64,000 nucleotides of DNA from Algoriphagus aquimarinus (GCF_900112005.1 NZ_FOKK01000009.1:140194-204193); one strand, 5' to 3'; shown: positions 47,877-57,038, numbered from the stretch's first letter. Notes: generated by a model from the sequence alone, not told the origin. Translations and numbers: made by a program.

Positions 47877-48188
47877 TCTAGAAGCATAAATTTAGCTTGG
47901 GTCAAATATATAAAAATACTTGAGGACAAGGGGCAAGTTTGAATTTAGAACTTAGAAATAAGTAAAACTCAAAGTGGTAATTATCACTATTCAAACTCAA
48001 TTTTCAAGATTCAATTTTCAAACTATGTAATCAATTAAAAAAGCAATATAGCTCATGATTTTTGTGCAAAGCATAGCTAGCTGCATGAAAAAACATCTAT
48101 TGACAACGTATAATCGTCAAAGATCATAAAATTACGCAAGGACTTTGGGGTTAATTCCTAAGTTCAAAAATCTCCTTATCTTCATCCT
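47877..48188. other. divergent promoter region between wza and the GNAT gene
   Basis: AT-rich gap without genes. It holds the wza promoter box (47903-47910), a degenerate period-seven patch (47997-48024: TCAATTT, TCAAGAT, TCAATTT, TCAAACT) and the unseen promoter for the plus-strand gene at 48189. Confidence 0.55.
47903..47910 (-). promoter_or_regulatory. -7 promoter box of the polysaccharide export operon
   Basis: The minus strand reads TATATTTG, a perfect TAnnTTTG match, 26 bases before the wza ATG. A CTTG about 16 bases upstream may serve as a -33 element. Confidence 0.55.
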
Positions 48189-49127
48189 ATGCAAATCAGA
48201 AAGGCGAATTCAAGTGATTCCACTTCAATAATTAACTTATTGAAGGCCTCCTTGGGAGAAAGTATGATCCCGAAATCTGAGGAACTCTGGAACTGGAAAC
48301 ATAGGGCAAACCCATTTGGAGCATCTCCTGTGCTGGTCGCAGAAGATGATGGTGTAATATGCGGCGTTCGCGTGTTTTTAAAGTGGGAATTCCTTCAAGG
48401 AGATCAACTCATAAAAGCTTGTAGAGCAGTAGACACAGCCATCCATCCTGATTATCAAGGAAAAGGACTTTTTAAGAGTCTTACACTTTCTCTTATCGAA
48501 GATCTCAAGGAAGAAGGCATAGATCTGATTTATAATACGCCCAATGCGCAAAGTTCACCTGGCTACTTGAAAATGGGCTGGGAAAAATGGGGTAAGCTTC
48601 CCCTAAAAATGCACTTTAACCTAAGTTTAAGAAAAAGTAAAAACCAGTCTCCAGCAAGTGACTGGACTAGTATCTCTTCAATTATTCATACAATAGAAGA
48701 GTTCAAATTTACATCAGAAAATATTGAGACAAATGTCATCCCGGGTTACATAGGTTGGAGATACATCTCTTGCCCGCTCTTTCCGTATGAGTTCATTTCT
48801 GATGGAGAAACCTACCTTTTGATTTACAGAATTAAAGAAGGAAAAATAGGCAAAGAACTCAGAATTGTGGATTTCTTCCAGCTACCAGATTTCGGTCAAA
48901 ATGAGAAGAAGCAACTAAACAGTCGGTTGAAAACTGTACAAAAGAATGAAAGTGTGAGATTCACTTCTTTTTCTGGGTTACGATTTAAGAATGATTTACC
49001 GATTGATATGGGTCTGATGCCAGTGATGTCCATAGGGCCTGAAGTAACGCTTAGACAAGTAAGTTCTACCGATGATCTTCTTCAGAAACCTTGGGCTTGG
49101 AGCTTGGGCGATTTGGAAGTTTTTTGA
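48189..49127 (+). CDS. GNAT-family acetyltransferase
   Basis: A 312-residue protein. The N-terminal half is a GNAT domain: MQIRKANSSDSTSIINLL, then CRAVDTAIHPDYQGKGLFKS, with the acetyl-CoA loop QGKG, and GYLKMGWEKWG. The C-terminal half (about 170-312) may be a second GNAT-like or carrier domain, as in related proteins of sugar clusters. Its position next to the polysaccharide operon, on the opposite strand, suggests but does not prove a role in acylating a sugar. Substrate unknown. Confidence 0.8.
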   Translation: MQIRKANSSDSTSIINLLKASLGESMIPKSEELWNWKHRANPFGASPVLVAEDDGVICGVRVFLKWEFLQGDQLIKACRAVDTAIHPDYQGKGLFKSLTLSLIEDLKEEGIDLIYNTPNAQSSPGYLKMGWEKWGKLPLKMHFNLSLRKSKNQSPASDWTSISSIIHTIEEFKFTSENIETNVIPGYIGWRYISCPLFPYEFISDGETYLLIYRIKEGKIGKELRIVDFFQLPDFGQNEKKQLNSRLKTVQKNESVRFTSFSGLRFKNDLPIDMGLMPVMSIGPEVTLRQVSSTDDLLQKPWAWSLGDLEVF

Positions 49128-49447
49128 GATCGAAAAGCTTCAATACTATGAGGTTTTATACTGTCTGTAATTAACTTCGCTATACATTTTCGGATGTTCT
49201 CCATTAGAAATAAATAGATGCAATGTCGAATGATGAACATTGAATGAAATATGTATATCCGCTTTTCTACCAGTAAAGAGGGAAAAGAAATCTAGAATTT
49301 GTTCAAATTTATAATTGAGGTCACTTCGGTCTTCGGTCATCGGTCTTCCGACCAGATAAGCAAAGAATCTAAGGCAACTGGCATCATTGCGGATAATCAC
49401 ATAATGAAGTTTTCAAATCACTGGAAACAAATAAGTAATTGAAAAAA
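49128..49447. other. intergenic region with a period-seven repeat
   Basis: No convincing gene. An 84-codon frame on the minus strand (49146-49400) has no family features and runs through low-complexity sequence, including three seven-base units CGGTCTT, CGGTCAT, CGGTCTT at 49327-49347. Confidence 0.55.
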
Positions 49448-49825
49448 ATGAAAGGAAAACAAATCATACAAACGGCAGCTATTCTAGGTGCTTTGGCAGT
49501 GGGAATCGGAGCTTTTGGAGCTCATGGATTGAAAGAGATTCTAGCCGAAACTGGTAGAGCCGAAACATTTGAAACTGCAGTGAAATACCACTTTTATCAT
49601 TCCTTAGCCATCTTCTTGATTGGTATTTTGGCAATTGTAAAACCTGAATGGAAAAAGCTAAGAACTTCAGCGATCTTGATGGCAGTTGGTATTTTGATTT
49701 TCTCAGGTTCTTTGTACGTGCTTTCACTCACAGGGATCACCTGGCTAGGAGCTATCACTCCTCTAGGAGGACTGGCTTTTATAGCTGGCTGGATTTTAGT
49801 GTTTTTAGCTGCTTCAAAAAATTAA
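49448..49825 (+). CDS. DUF423 family small membrane protein
   Basis: About 125 residues from ATG 49448 (a TTG at 49439 would add three residues). Four hydrophobic helices and the conserved N-terminal GALAVGIGAFGAHGLK, then TAVKYHFYHSLAIFL, match DUF423 (YgdD-like) inner-membrane proteins of unknown function. Its stop lies two bases before the ATG of the D,D-carboxypeptidase gene, so the two are probably co-transcribed. Confidence 0.88.
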   Translation: MKGKQIIQTAAILGALAVGIGAFGAHGLKEILAETGRAETFETAVKYHFYHSLAIFLIGILAIVKPEWKKLRTSAILMAVGILIFSGSLYVLSLTGITWLGAITPLGGLAFIAGWILVFLAASKN

Positions 49826-49827
49826 GT

Positions 49828-51120
49828 ATGCATAAAAAGCTCAGTCTCTTGTTCTTATTAGTATTCTTTAGTACCAATCTATTTGGCCAACTCAACCGAG
49901 ATCAATACCTCAAACTGGAATCTGCCTTAGGTGAAGGAAGTTTTTTCAATGGACATCTCACTGGATTCATGCTTTACGATTTGGATTCTCAGCGAGTACT
50001 CTATGAAAAAAATAGTCATCAGCGATTTATTCCAGCTTCAACTACCAAGCTTTTTACGCTATTCTCCTCACTAATTGTCCTAAATGACAGCACGCAAACT
50101 TTACGCTATGTCACGGAAGGAAAAACGATTAAGATATGGGGATCTGGCGATCCTAGCTGGAAGTACAAGAAGTTTTTCCAACCTGAGTTCCGTGAATTTC
50201 TGGCAACCTATGATAAGGTATTGTTTTCGGATGCGAATATGATGTCTCCAGCCTTTGGATATGGCTGGCAATGGGATGATTATTACTACAATTATTCTGC
50301 GGAGCGTACTTCCTTACCTATCTATGGCAATTTGGTGCAGGTGAAAAAGGTAGGCAATGCTCCAACGGTGTTCCCGCCTAGTTTTCAACCAGATATTTTT
50401 CCTACTCAAAGAACCATCCGAGAGTTGGAGCGAGATTTTCATAGTAATAAGTTCTACTACAATCCCAATAACTTCCGAGCCAAAGAGGAGTTTATTCCTT
50501 TCATCACCTCTCCTGAGCTTTTTATCAAGCTAGCCTCAGATGCTACCGGTAAAAACTGGATTTACCAGCCTGACAGTTTGCCGAAAATCCATCAGGAATG
50601 GAGAGGAGCTCCACTATTTCCAATTTTAAAAGAGATGATGTTGGAAAGCGACAATTACCTAGCGGAGCAATTGATGCTGATGGTTTCAGATCGACTTTTC
50701 CAGAGATTGGACACCGAGCGTGCCATAGAATACATGCTCAAAACCTATCTGTATGACCTTCCAGACAAACCACAATGGGTGGATGGCTCAGGGTTGAGCC
50801 GCCATGACTTGATTACTCCGCGTACTATGGTTGCTCTTTTTGAAAAGATCTATAGGATGGTTCCCGACCAACAGCTTTTTGAATTACTACCAACTGGCGG
50901 TAAATCAGGAACTTTGGAAAATAGCTACAGAGCAGAACAACCTTATATTTTCGCGAAAACTGGCACGATGAGCAATAATCATAGCCTCGTAGGTCTAATT
51001 AAAGGTAAAAGTGGCAAGTATTATTGCTTTGCCTTTATGAATTCAAACTACCCATGGAAAGCTTCAGAAGTCAGAAGGGAAATGGAAAAAGTGATGGGAA
51101 TGCTTAGAGAGATGATTTGA
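49828..51120 (+). CDS. dacB: D-alanyl-D-alanine carboxypeptidase/endopeptidase (PBP4, S13 family)
   Basis: A 430-residue periplasmic penicillin-binding protein. From ATG 49828 a signal peptide (MHKKLSLLFLLVFF to NLFGQ) precedes the catalytic motifs: SxxK in PASTTKLFTLF, SxN in LESDNYLAEQL and KTG in FAKTGTMSNN. It trims or cleaves peptidoglycan peptides. A longer frame from 49648 overlaps the DUF423 gene and lacks coding character, so the ATG at 49828 is chosen. Confidence 0.9.
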   Translation: MHKKLSLLFLLVFFSTNLFGQLNRDQYLKLESALGEGSFFNGHLTGFMLYDLDSQRVLYEKNSHQRFIPASTTKLFTLFSSLIVLNDSTQTLRYVTEGKTIKIWGSGDPSWKYKKFFQPEFREFLATYDKVLFSDANMMSPAFGYGWQWDDYYYNYSAERTSLPIYGNLVQVKKVGNAPTVFPPSFQPDIFPTQRTIRELERDFHSNKFYYNPNNFRAKEEFIPFITSPELFIKLASDATGKNWIYQPDSLPKIHQEWRGAPLFPILKEMMLESDNYLAEQLMLMVSDRLFQRLDTERAIEYMLKTYLYDLPDKPQWVDGSGLSRHDLITPRTMVALFEKIYRMVPDQQLFELLPTGGKSGTLENSYRAEQPYIFAKTGTMSNNHSLVGLIKGKSGKYYCFAFMNSNYPWKASEVRREMEKVMGMLREMI

Positions 51121-51125
51121 ACTGA

Positions 51126-51160
51126 GATTTGTGATTTGTGATTTACGATTTACGATTTAC
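51126..51160. repeat. seven-base tandem repeat, five units
   Basis: Five consecutive units: GATTTGT twice, then GATTTAC three times, shortly after the dacB stop. The rest of the gap 51121-51333 has no recognisable feature. Confidence 0.9.
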
Positions 51161-51333
51161 GAGATTAACGCATCAGTTAAAGTATTCGATTAAAGTGTAA
51201 GTCCATTCTTTTACTTGTTCTGCACAACAACCTCTGTGTGCTTTATTGTTAAAATAAAATTTCTGAAAATAAATCCATCATTACTGTAAGGATTCAGACA
51301 ACTCATGGTCTAAAGGGTAAAACAACATAAACC

Positions 51334-52191
51334 ATGAAAAAATCACTGATTCTCTACCTCCTCTTTTTTGGATTCATCAGCTTCTCTTATTCACAAAACT
51401 CGTTTGATGTCAAGGTATCTGGCTCTGGACCAACAATCATTTTAATCCCAGGCTTGGCTTCTTCTGGTGAAGTTTGGGATGAAACAGTCCTAGCACTTAG
51501 CAAAACCAATGAATGCCATGTACTGACTTTACCTGGCTTTGCTGGTCAGCTTGCTACCGATTTGAATGCTGGTTTTCTCCCAAAAATGAAAACCGAAATT
51601 GCCTCATACATTGAAATAATGAACAGACCAGTCCTAGTCATAGGTCATAGTTTGGGCGGATTCTTATCGCTGCAGCTGGCAAATGAGTATCCTGAACTGA
51701 TCTCCAAAGCTGTAATTGTAGACTCCTACCCTTTTTATTCTGCCGCTATGAATCCTACGGCTACAGTAGAAATGATGAAGCCAATGGCCAAGCAAATAAC
51801 TTCTACACTAGTCAATTCCAGTCAAGAGGAATTCAATAAACAGCAGGCAGCGAGCATGCCCATCATGACAGCCACAAAAACCCGAATACCACAGCTAGAA
51901 GATTGGTCTGTAAAAAGTGATCGAGCTACTATTGGGCAAGCGATATACGAACTGATGACCACTGATTACCGAACAAATCTAAGCGAGCTGAAAACACCAA
52001 TTCTGGTTTTGGGAGCATGGTATTCCGGGAAAGATTATGGTATGACGGCTGAGTCTGTTAGTGCAAGTTTCGGACAGCAATATCAACTGGCAGAAAATGT
52101 ACAAATTGAAATGGCACCAACAGCGCATCACTTTATTATGTGGGACAATCCTGAATGGTTTATGACACAAATCCAGAATTTCGTCAAATGA
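51334..52191 (+). CDS. secreted alpha/beta hydrolase
   Basis: A 285-residue protein with a signal peptide (MKKSLILYLLFFGF to YSQ). It has the oxyanion region ILIPGLASSGEVWDE, the nucleophile motif IGHSLGG (serine about residue 109) and a late histidine in TAHHFIMWDNP. An esterase or similar serine hydrolase is expected in the periplasm; substrate unknown. Its stop overlaps the ATG of an ECF sigma factor (ATGA), so hydrolase and sigma factor are translationally coupled. Confidence 0.87.
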   Translation: MKKSLILYLLFFGFISFSYSQNSFDVKVSGSGPTIILIPGLASSGEVWDETVLALSKTNECHVLTLPGFAGQLATDLNAGFLPKMKTEIASYIEIMNRPVLVIGHSLGGFLSLQLANEYPELISKAVIVDSYPFYSAAMNPTATVEMMKPMAKQITSTLVNSSQEEFNKQQAASMPIMTATKTRIPQLEDWSVKSDRATIGQAIYELMTTDYRTNLSELKTPILVLGAWYSGKDYGMTAESVSASFGQQYQLAENVQIEMAPTAHHFIMWDNPEWFMTQIQNFVK

Positions 52192-52691
52192 AGAACAGTA
52201 AGGAACTTGAGTTCGAAAACCTTTACAAAGCTCACAAGGACAAGATCTTCCGTCTTTGCTTGGGTTTTGTGAAGGATAGAGAACTAGCTCATGACCTTTT
52301 TCAGGAGATTTTGATCAAAATCTGGAGGCACCTTGACAGCTTTCGTAGCGATAGTGATATCAGTACCTGGGTCTATAGAATCGCTTACAATACTGCCATT
52401 ACCTTCTCTGCAAAAGAAAAGAAAAAGCCAGAGCAAGCGGATCTTCCCAGCGGAATGGATCTAGCTGAACCAGAAAACAACAGTCACGAGCAGGAATTAC
52501 AGCTTCAAAAACTCTACAATGCGATTAATGCGCTGCCAGAAACCGATCGTGTGATAGCGACATTGCTTTTAGAAAACACGCCCTACAAAACGATTGCTGC
52601 AGTGACCGGGATTTCTGAAAACTACGTGGCTGTGAAAGTTAACCGCATAAAAATCTCACTCACACAACTCCTCAATCCTAATGGAAAATAA
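52188..52691 (+). CDS. ECF-type RNA polymerase sigma factor
   Basis: A 167-residue protein from ATG 52188, which overlaps the hydrolase stop; a longer frame from 52155 is rejected. Region 2 is FENLYKAHKDKIFRLCLGF through LFQEILIKIWRHLDSF and STWVYRIAYNTA. Region 4 is LPETDRVIATLLLENTPYKT and ISENYVAVKVNRIK. It directs RNA polymerase to a stress or envelope regulon that cannot be named. The downstream membrane protein gene overlaps it by 11 bases. Confidence 0.92.
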   Translation: MKNSKELEFENLYKAHKDKIFRLCLGFVKDRELAHDLFQEILIKIWRHLDSFRSDSDISTWVYRIAYNTAITFSAKEKKKPEQADLPSGMDLAEPENNSHEQELQLQKLYNAINALPETDRVIATLLLENTPYKTIAAVTGISENYVAVKVNRIKISLTQLLNPNGK

Positions 52692-53274
52692 CTTCGAAAA
52701 CATTCAAAAACTTTGGCAGGCACAGAAGCCGGTGGAATTTGACTTGACCACACTAATGGCAGGACTGAAGAAAACCGAGGTCAAGCAACGACGAGAGGTG
52801 ATTTCTATGTTGATCATCACTCCACTGACGATTGGATTTCTCTTTTGGTCTATGCCTTGGAGAGAGAGTCAGGGAATCGAAATCAGTTTATACATAATTG
52901 CTTTTGCAATGATCTGGGTACTTGGTATGGCATTTAGATCAAAAGTTGCCAAAAACGATTCCAGCGAACGGTTTACAAACGAGGAATATCTAAAAACTCA
53001 AATCAAGAAGCTGAATTACCGCTACGAAATCGCGGAAAAGTACATGTACGTCTACACCTTCTTCCTTTTGCTAGCACTTAACATCTGTTATTATATCTTA
53101 CTTGAACCCTTGAATGCCCTCCTACGGATAGGTATTCACCTTGCTTTGACAGTTGTGGTGGGTGGTTTTATGCATTGGCAAATAAGAAAAAAAGTAAAAA
53201 AATACGATAAGGAACTGAAGCCGATGATGGAGCAGATGGAAGGAATGCTGGAGAAGAAAGATGGATTAAGTTAA
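52681..53274 (+). CDS. four-helix membrane protein, probable anti-sigma partner
   Basis: A 197-residue protein. A cytoplasmic N-terminus of about 40 residues (NFENIQKLWQAQKPVEFDLT) precedes two helices near 44-60 and 69-86; two more lie near 121-140 and 146-163, and the charged tail is cytoplasmic. It overlaps the sigma gene, the usual setting of anti-sigma factors, but lacks the zinc-binding HxxxCxxC and the FecR domain, so this role is inference from context. Confidence 0.72.
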   Translation: MENNFENIQKLWQAQKPVEFDLTTLMAGLKKTEVKQRREVISMLIITPLTIGFLFWSMPWRESQGIEISLYIIAFAMIWVLGMAFRSKVAKNDSSERFTNEEYLKTQIKKLNYRYEIAEKYMYVYTFFLLLALNICYYILLEPLNALLRIGIHLALTVVVGGFMHWQIRKKVKKYDKELKPMMEQMEGMLEKKDGLS

Positions 53275-53523
53275 ATAGTCAAGGGAATCAAACAAAACTC
53301 TTAGTGCTTTCTTCGTAAGGTTTGTGACTAAAAAAGTAATTGCATTCACAGTGATTTGTCAGAACCGTAGTCTGTAACTCAAACTTGAAAGAACAGTATC
53401 TTTTATGAGTACTGAAATGCATGCCGAAATAAAGTCCGAAGAGTATTACTAACAAACCCTGAAGAGCTTAGAGCGTAAGGATATCTGAAAATAAACTCAT
53501 ATTTTAGATAAAACTTTGAGGCT

Positions 53524-53760
53524 ATGAAAACGATAGAGGTAAAACGAAAGCTAATTGAGAAAATAGAGCAAATTAATGATCCAAAAATTCTTGATGAAGT
53601 AAATCGTTTATTGGAATTTGATCTGGATTCTTCAGAGAGATTGATTTTATCAAATGATCAACTAAACATCATCGAAGAAGGAAGAGCACAATACTTCTCA
53701 GCTCAAGTCAAAAACAATGACCAGCTAAACGAAGAAATTGAGGAGTGGCTAAGAAAGTAG
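53524..53760 (+). CDS. putative antitoxin of a ParE/RelE module
   Basis: A 78-residue, highly charged helical protein (KTIEVKRKLIEKIEQINDPK, then LNEEIEEWLRK). It resembles the small antitoxin partners common in Bacteroidota toxin-antitoxin pairs: an N-terminal dimerising part and an acidic C-terminal tail that would wrap the toxin. The start of the toxin gene lies inside its last codons, a typical arrangement. No DNA-binding fold is obvious, so assignment rests mainly on context. Confidence 0.75.
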   Translation: MKTIEVKRKLIEKIEQINDPKILDEVNRLLEFDLDSSERLILSNDQLNIIEEGRAQYFSAQVKNNDQLNEEIEEWLRK

Positions 53761-54050
53761 TATGGACCTTAAAAGCGGAACAGAATAGAAAGGAAATTTT
53801 ATCCTATTGGAAGAAGAGGAATAAATCAAATCTCTACCCTATTAAACTTAATGGCCTTTTTAAGGAGGCTGTTAAAATTATCCAATCAAATCCACATATT
53901 GGCAAACTCACAACATCAGGAAACGTACGATCAAAAATCGTAAAGGATTACCTGATGTTTTATGAGGAATTCCCTGAAGAACTTGTAATCCTAGCGATCT
54001 GGGATAATAGGCAAAACCCAGAAAACCAAGAATATTTTTCTACTACTTGA
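53745..54050 (+). CDS. ParE/RelE-family toxin
   Basis: A 101-residue basic protein starting at GTG 53745, overlapping the antitoxin by 16 bases. It has KKVVWTLKAEQNRKEILSYW at the start, NPHIGKLTT in the middle and a final ELVILAIWDNRQNP strand, as in RelE/ParE toxins. RelE relatives cut ribosomal mRNA and ParE relatives inhibit gyrase; which one applies cannot be told. Its stop at 54050 ends the pair. Confidence 0.85.
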   Translation: MAKKVVWTLKAEQNRKEILSYWKKRNKSNLYPIKLNGLFKEAVKIIQSNPHIGKLTTSGNVRSKIVKDYLMFYEEFPEELVILAIWDNRQNPENQEYFSTT

Positions 54051-54494
54051 AAACACAAATAGGTTGTTAATACCCAATTTATAAACCATGTCAGTTTCCT
54101 AGTAGGGTAATTCACTGACTAGAATCTGTATTAGCGCAGTCATCAGATAGATTTACTTTTTATAAGAATTAGTAGTTGCTCACAGACATCCTAACTAATT
54201 CAAGTCGGTTAATGTAAAATGCATCTTTACATAGCGTTAACTCCCACAATTGAGCTCTAAGCTTGCCGAAATTCTCATTTTCGTGAGTAATCTTTGCTTC
54301 ATACCATCACTTTTCCCTAATGGGCGAAAGATTTTTCGCACCGACGTTCGTTGTATCAAAAAATCTTCGAGGATCCATTAAAGACTATCCGCTCCGCCGT
54401 TGCGAGCCATATCCTTTTATGCCAGTGAAGAGGATCTTACTATTCAAAATAAAAAAGCCCTATTTTCACGTTTAAGTATAAACCTTCTATTTAC
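54051..54494. other. intergenic region without genes
   Basis: No gene is supported. An imperfect inverted repeat, GAAAGATTTTT with AAAAAATCTTC (about 54326-54369), is present. A short plus-strand frame at 54400-54636 overlaps the next gene and has no family features. Confidence 0.5.
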
Positions 54495-55535
54495 ATGCAA
54501 AAACGCGCTTTCCTCAAATCCCTTGGACTTCTTGCCGGATCATTTCCGATGCTTTCTTTTGATTCAGCTCATTCAGCTTACGACCCAAAAACTCTTTTGC
54601 CGAAGGCACTTAAAAAAGGTGATACAGTTGGGCTGATTTCTCCCTCTGCGGCTACTGCAGATAGGATGCAGTTTACTTTTGCTAAGGAAGCGTTGGAAGC
54701 GTTGGGATTCGAAGTTAAACTTGGTAAAAACCTGATGAGTCGCAGAGGACATTTGGCTGGAACTGATGAAGAACGTGCTGGAGATTTGAATGATATGTTC
54801 GCTGACAAAGAAGTAAAAGCAATCGTAAGCATTCGTGGAGGTTCGGGTGCGGCTAGGATTTTGCCTTTAATCGATTATAAAAACATCTCCAAAAACCCAA
54901 AACCACTTCTTGGTTATTCGGACATCACAGCTTTGCATTGTGCTATTCACGCTCAAACTGGCTTGATTACTTTTCATGGCCCGATGGGTTCTGGAAGCTG
55001 GAACAGCTTCAATGTGGATCAATTTGAGAAAGTATTCTTTGAGCAGGAAATGATTACTTACGAAAACATCCATTCTGAGAGCGATGAGTTAGTAGTCAAA
55101 TCAAACCGAATTCAAACCATTACAGCTGGTAAAGCTACAGGTAAAATATTGGGAGGAAATCTATCCGTTTTGACTGCAATATCCGGTTCTCCCTATTATC
55201 CAGATTTCAAAGACGCAATTCTTTTCATCGAAGATGTAGGAGAAGATCCATACAAAATGGATCGTATGATGAGCACCCTGAAATTGAATGGCACACTGGA
55301 AAATATTAAAGGCTTTGTCTTTGGTCAATGTTCTGATTGCGAGCCTGGTGGCGGATATGGCTCACTTACTTTGGATCAGGTGCTAGATGATTACATTCTC
55401 CCGCTTAATATTCCTGCATACTCTGGCGCGATGATTGGACATATTTCTAAGCAATTTATCATACCTGTAGGAGCGAAAGTTGCTATGGACGCGGACAAAG
55501 GAACCATTACACTACTTGAGTCCGTATTTCAGTAA
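54495..55535 (+). CDS. S66 L,D-carboxypeptidase (LdcA/MccF-like)
   Basis: A 346-residue serine peptidase. An N-terminal export-type segment (MQKRAFLKSLGLLAGSF) suggests a periplasmic or membrane-anchored location. The catalytic serine is S142 in LLGYSDITALH; the triad glutamate lies in FIEDVGEDPYKMDRM and the histidine in MIGHISKQF. The family removes the terminal D-Ala from muropeptide tetrapeptides in cell-wall recycling, or cleaves microcin C (MccF); recycling is more likely here. It stands alone. Confidence 0.9.
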   Translation: MQKRAFLKSLGLLAGSFPMLSFDSAHSAYDPKTLLPKALKKGDTVGLISPSAATADRMQFTFAKEALEALGFEVKLGKNLMSRRGHLAGTDEERAGDLNDMFADKEVKAIVSIRGGSGAARILPLIDYKNISKNPKPLLGYSDITALHCAIHAQTGLITFHGPMGSGSWNSFNVDQFEKVFFEQEMITYENIHSESDELVVKSNRIQTITAGKATGKILGGNLSVLTAISGSPYYPDFKDAILFIEDVGEDPYKMDRMMSTLKLNGTLENIKGFVFGQCSDCEPGGGYGSLTLDQVLDDYILPLNIPAYSGAMIGHISKQFIIPVGAKVAMDADKGTITLLESVFQ

Positions 55536-55643
55536 GAAATAAGAAAGGGCTTACTATGAAATGAGCAAGGAATCAGGTTCTCAAATGTAGAGCATAGGAT
55601 TATTGCGAATGGTATGTGTCCATTGACAATCAATTAACTACAC

Positions 55644-56375
55644 ATGAAATTTGTACTCATCACGTTTACTATTCTGGGAATGCTTTCCTGTAACAGTTCT
55701 AAGAATATGCTTCCCGATAATTCAGATTCACAAATGACTGAAAACACGACAGATAATTCCACCAAACTCACCTATTTGGCGCTCGGAGATAGCTATACTA
55801 TCGGCGAAGGAGTCAGCGATGCTGGTCGATATCCCAGCCAATTGATTACTCAATTGAATGCCGAAAGCAGTAAAGTTTGGGATGCTCCAAAAGTGATAGC
55901 ACGGACAGGTTGGACTGTTGATGAATTGGAACAAGGAATAAACAGAGACGATATTGAAGGGAATACCTACGATTTGGTTACCCTTTCGATTGGGGTGAAT
56001 AATCAATACCGTGGACTTCCTATTTCGAAATTCGAAGAGGAGTTTGAAAAAATGCTTCTACGAGCCATCAGCTTTGCTCGGGCAAATAGTAATCACGTAG
56101 TGGTACTATCTATCCCAGACTGGGGAGTTACACCTTTCGCTGCTCAAAGTGGCAGAGATAAAAGTAAAATTGCCGATGATATCGATGCCTATAATCGATT
56201 GAAAGCTAAAATTTGCGAAAAGCATGACGTCACTTATATTGATATTACCACTTTATACAGAAAAGAAGGAGCTCAGCCAGACATGCTTGCGGCGGATGGT
56301 TTACATCCTAGTGCAAAAATGTACGGACTTTGGACGGAAAAGCTTTTTGAGCAAGTCCAATTGAAAAATTACTAA
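55644..56375 (+). CDS. SGNH/GDSL hydrolase lipoprotein
   Basis: A 243-residue protein. The N-terminus (MKFVLITFTILGMLSC) ends in a lipobox cysteine, so it is probably anchored to a membrane. Block I is LALGDSYTIGEG with the catalytic serine, the oxyanion glycine and asparagine follow (SIGVNNQYRG), and block V is ADGLHPSAKMYG with the aspartate/histidine pair. A lipase/esterase acting on acyl or acetyl esters is expected; substrate unknown. Confidence 0.88.
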   Translation: MKFVLITFTILGMLSCNSSKNMLPDNSDSQMTENTTDNSTKLTYLALGDSYTIGEGVSDAGRYPSQLITQLNAESSKVWDAPKVIARTGWTVDELEQGINRDDIEGNTYDLVTLSIGVNNQYRGLPISKFEEEFEKMLLRAISFARANSNHVVVLSIPDWGVTPFAAQSGRDKSKIADDIDAYNRLKAKICEKHDVTYIDITTLYRKEGAQPDMLAADGLHPSAKMYGLWTEKLFEQVQLKNY

Positions 56376-56426
56376 ATCATGAAACCTTTCTAATTTTGCA
56401 AAGCTGTAGACTAATAGCCTAACACT

Positions 56427-57038
56427 ATGAAAATTATTTGCATTGGCCGAAACTATGCGGCTCATATAGAGGAATTGAAAAATGAAACTCCCGGAAATCC
56501 GGTCGTTTTTCTAAAGCCAGATACTGCGCAATTGAAGGACGGAGCTCCTTTTTTCTACCCTGAATTTTCTAAAAATATCCATCATGAAGCCGAGCTAGTG
56601 CTGAAGATTTCCAAACAAGGAAAATACATTCAGAAGAAATTTGCCCATCGCTATTTTGATGAAATAGGATTTGGAATTGACTTTACCGCGCGCGATCTCC
56701 AGGATCAATGCAAGGCAAAAGGCTTGCCCTGGGAAATAGCCAAGGGATTCAACGGAGCTGCTCCAATTGGAGGCTTCAAATCCGTTGATGAATTTGAAGA
56801 TCTGAAAAACATAGATTTTCATTTGACCATCAATGGCGAGACTAGACAAAAAGGAAATACCTCTTTGATGCTTTTTGATTTCGGAACAATCATAGAATAT
56901 GTGTCGCAATTTTTCATGCTAAAAAAAGGAGATTTAATCTATACTGGAACACCTGCAGGAGTGGGTCCAGTGCAGATTGGGGATCAGTTGGAAGGATTTA
57001 TAGGAACAGAAAAGTTATTGGATTTTGAAGTTAAGTAA
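56427..57038 (+). CDS. fumarylacetoacetate hydrolase family protein
   Basis: A 203-residue cytoplasmic protein. It has IGRNYAAHIEEL at the start, the metal ligands in HHEAELVLKI, then the ARDLQDQCKAKGLPWEIAKG stretch and a late GDLIYTGTPAGVGPV motif. This is the small form of the FAH fold, with members hydrolysing acylpyruvates or decarboxylating oxaloacetate; the true substrate is unknown. It overlaps the following M23 peptidase frame by 14 bases. Confidence 0.9.
   Translation: MKIICIGRNYAAHIEELKNETPGNPVVFLKPDTAQLKDGAPFFYPEFSKNIHHEAELVLKISKQGKYIQKKFAHRYFDEIGFGIDFTARDLQDQCKAKGLPWEIAKGFNGAAPIGGFKSVDEFEDLKNIDFHLTINGETRQKGNTSLMLFDFGTIIEYVSQFFMLKKGDLIYTGTPAGVGPVQIGDQLEGFIGTEKLLDFEVK

Noticed and set aside
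49146..49400. 84-codon minus-strand frame between the GNAT and DUF423 genes
   Set aside because: It crosses a seven-base tandem repeat and shows no recognisable domain.
49648..49827. N-terminal extension of the D,D-carboxypeptidase frame
   Set aside because: It overlaps the DUF423 gene; the signal peptide starts at ATG 49828.
54400..54636. 78-codon plus-strand frame before the S66 peptidase
   Set aside because: It overlaps the real gene in another frame and shows no coding features.
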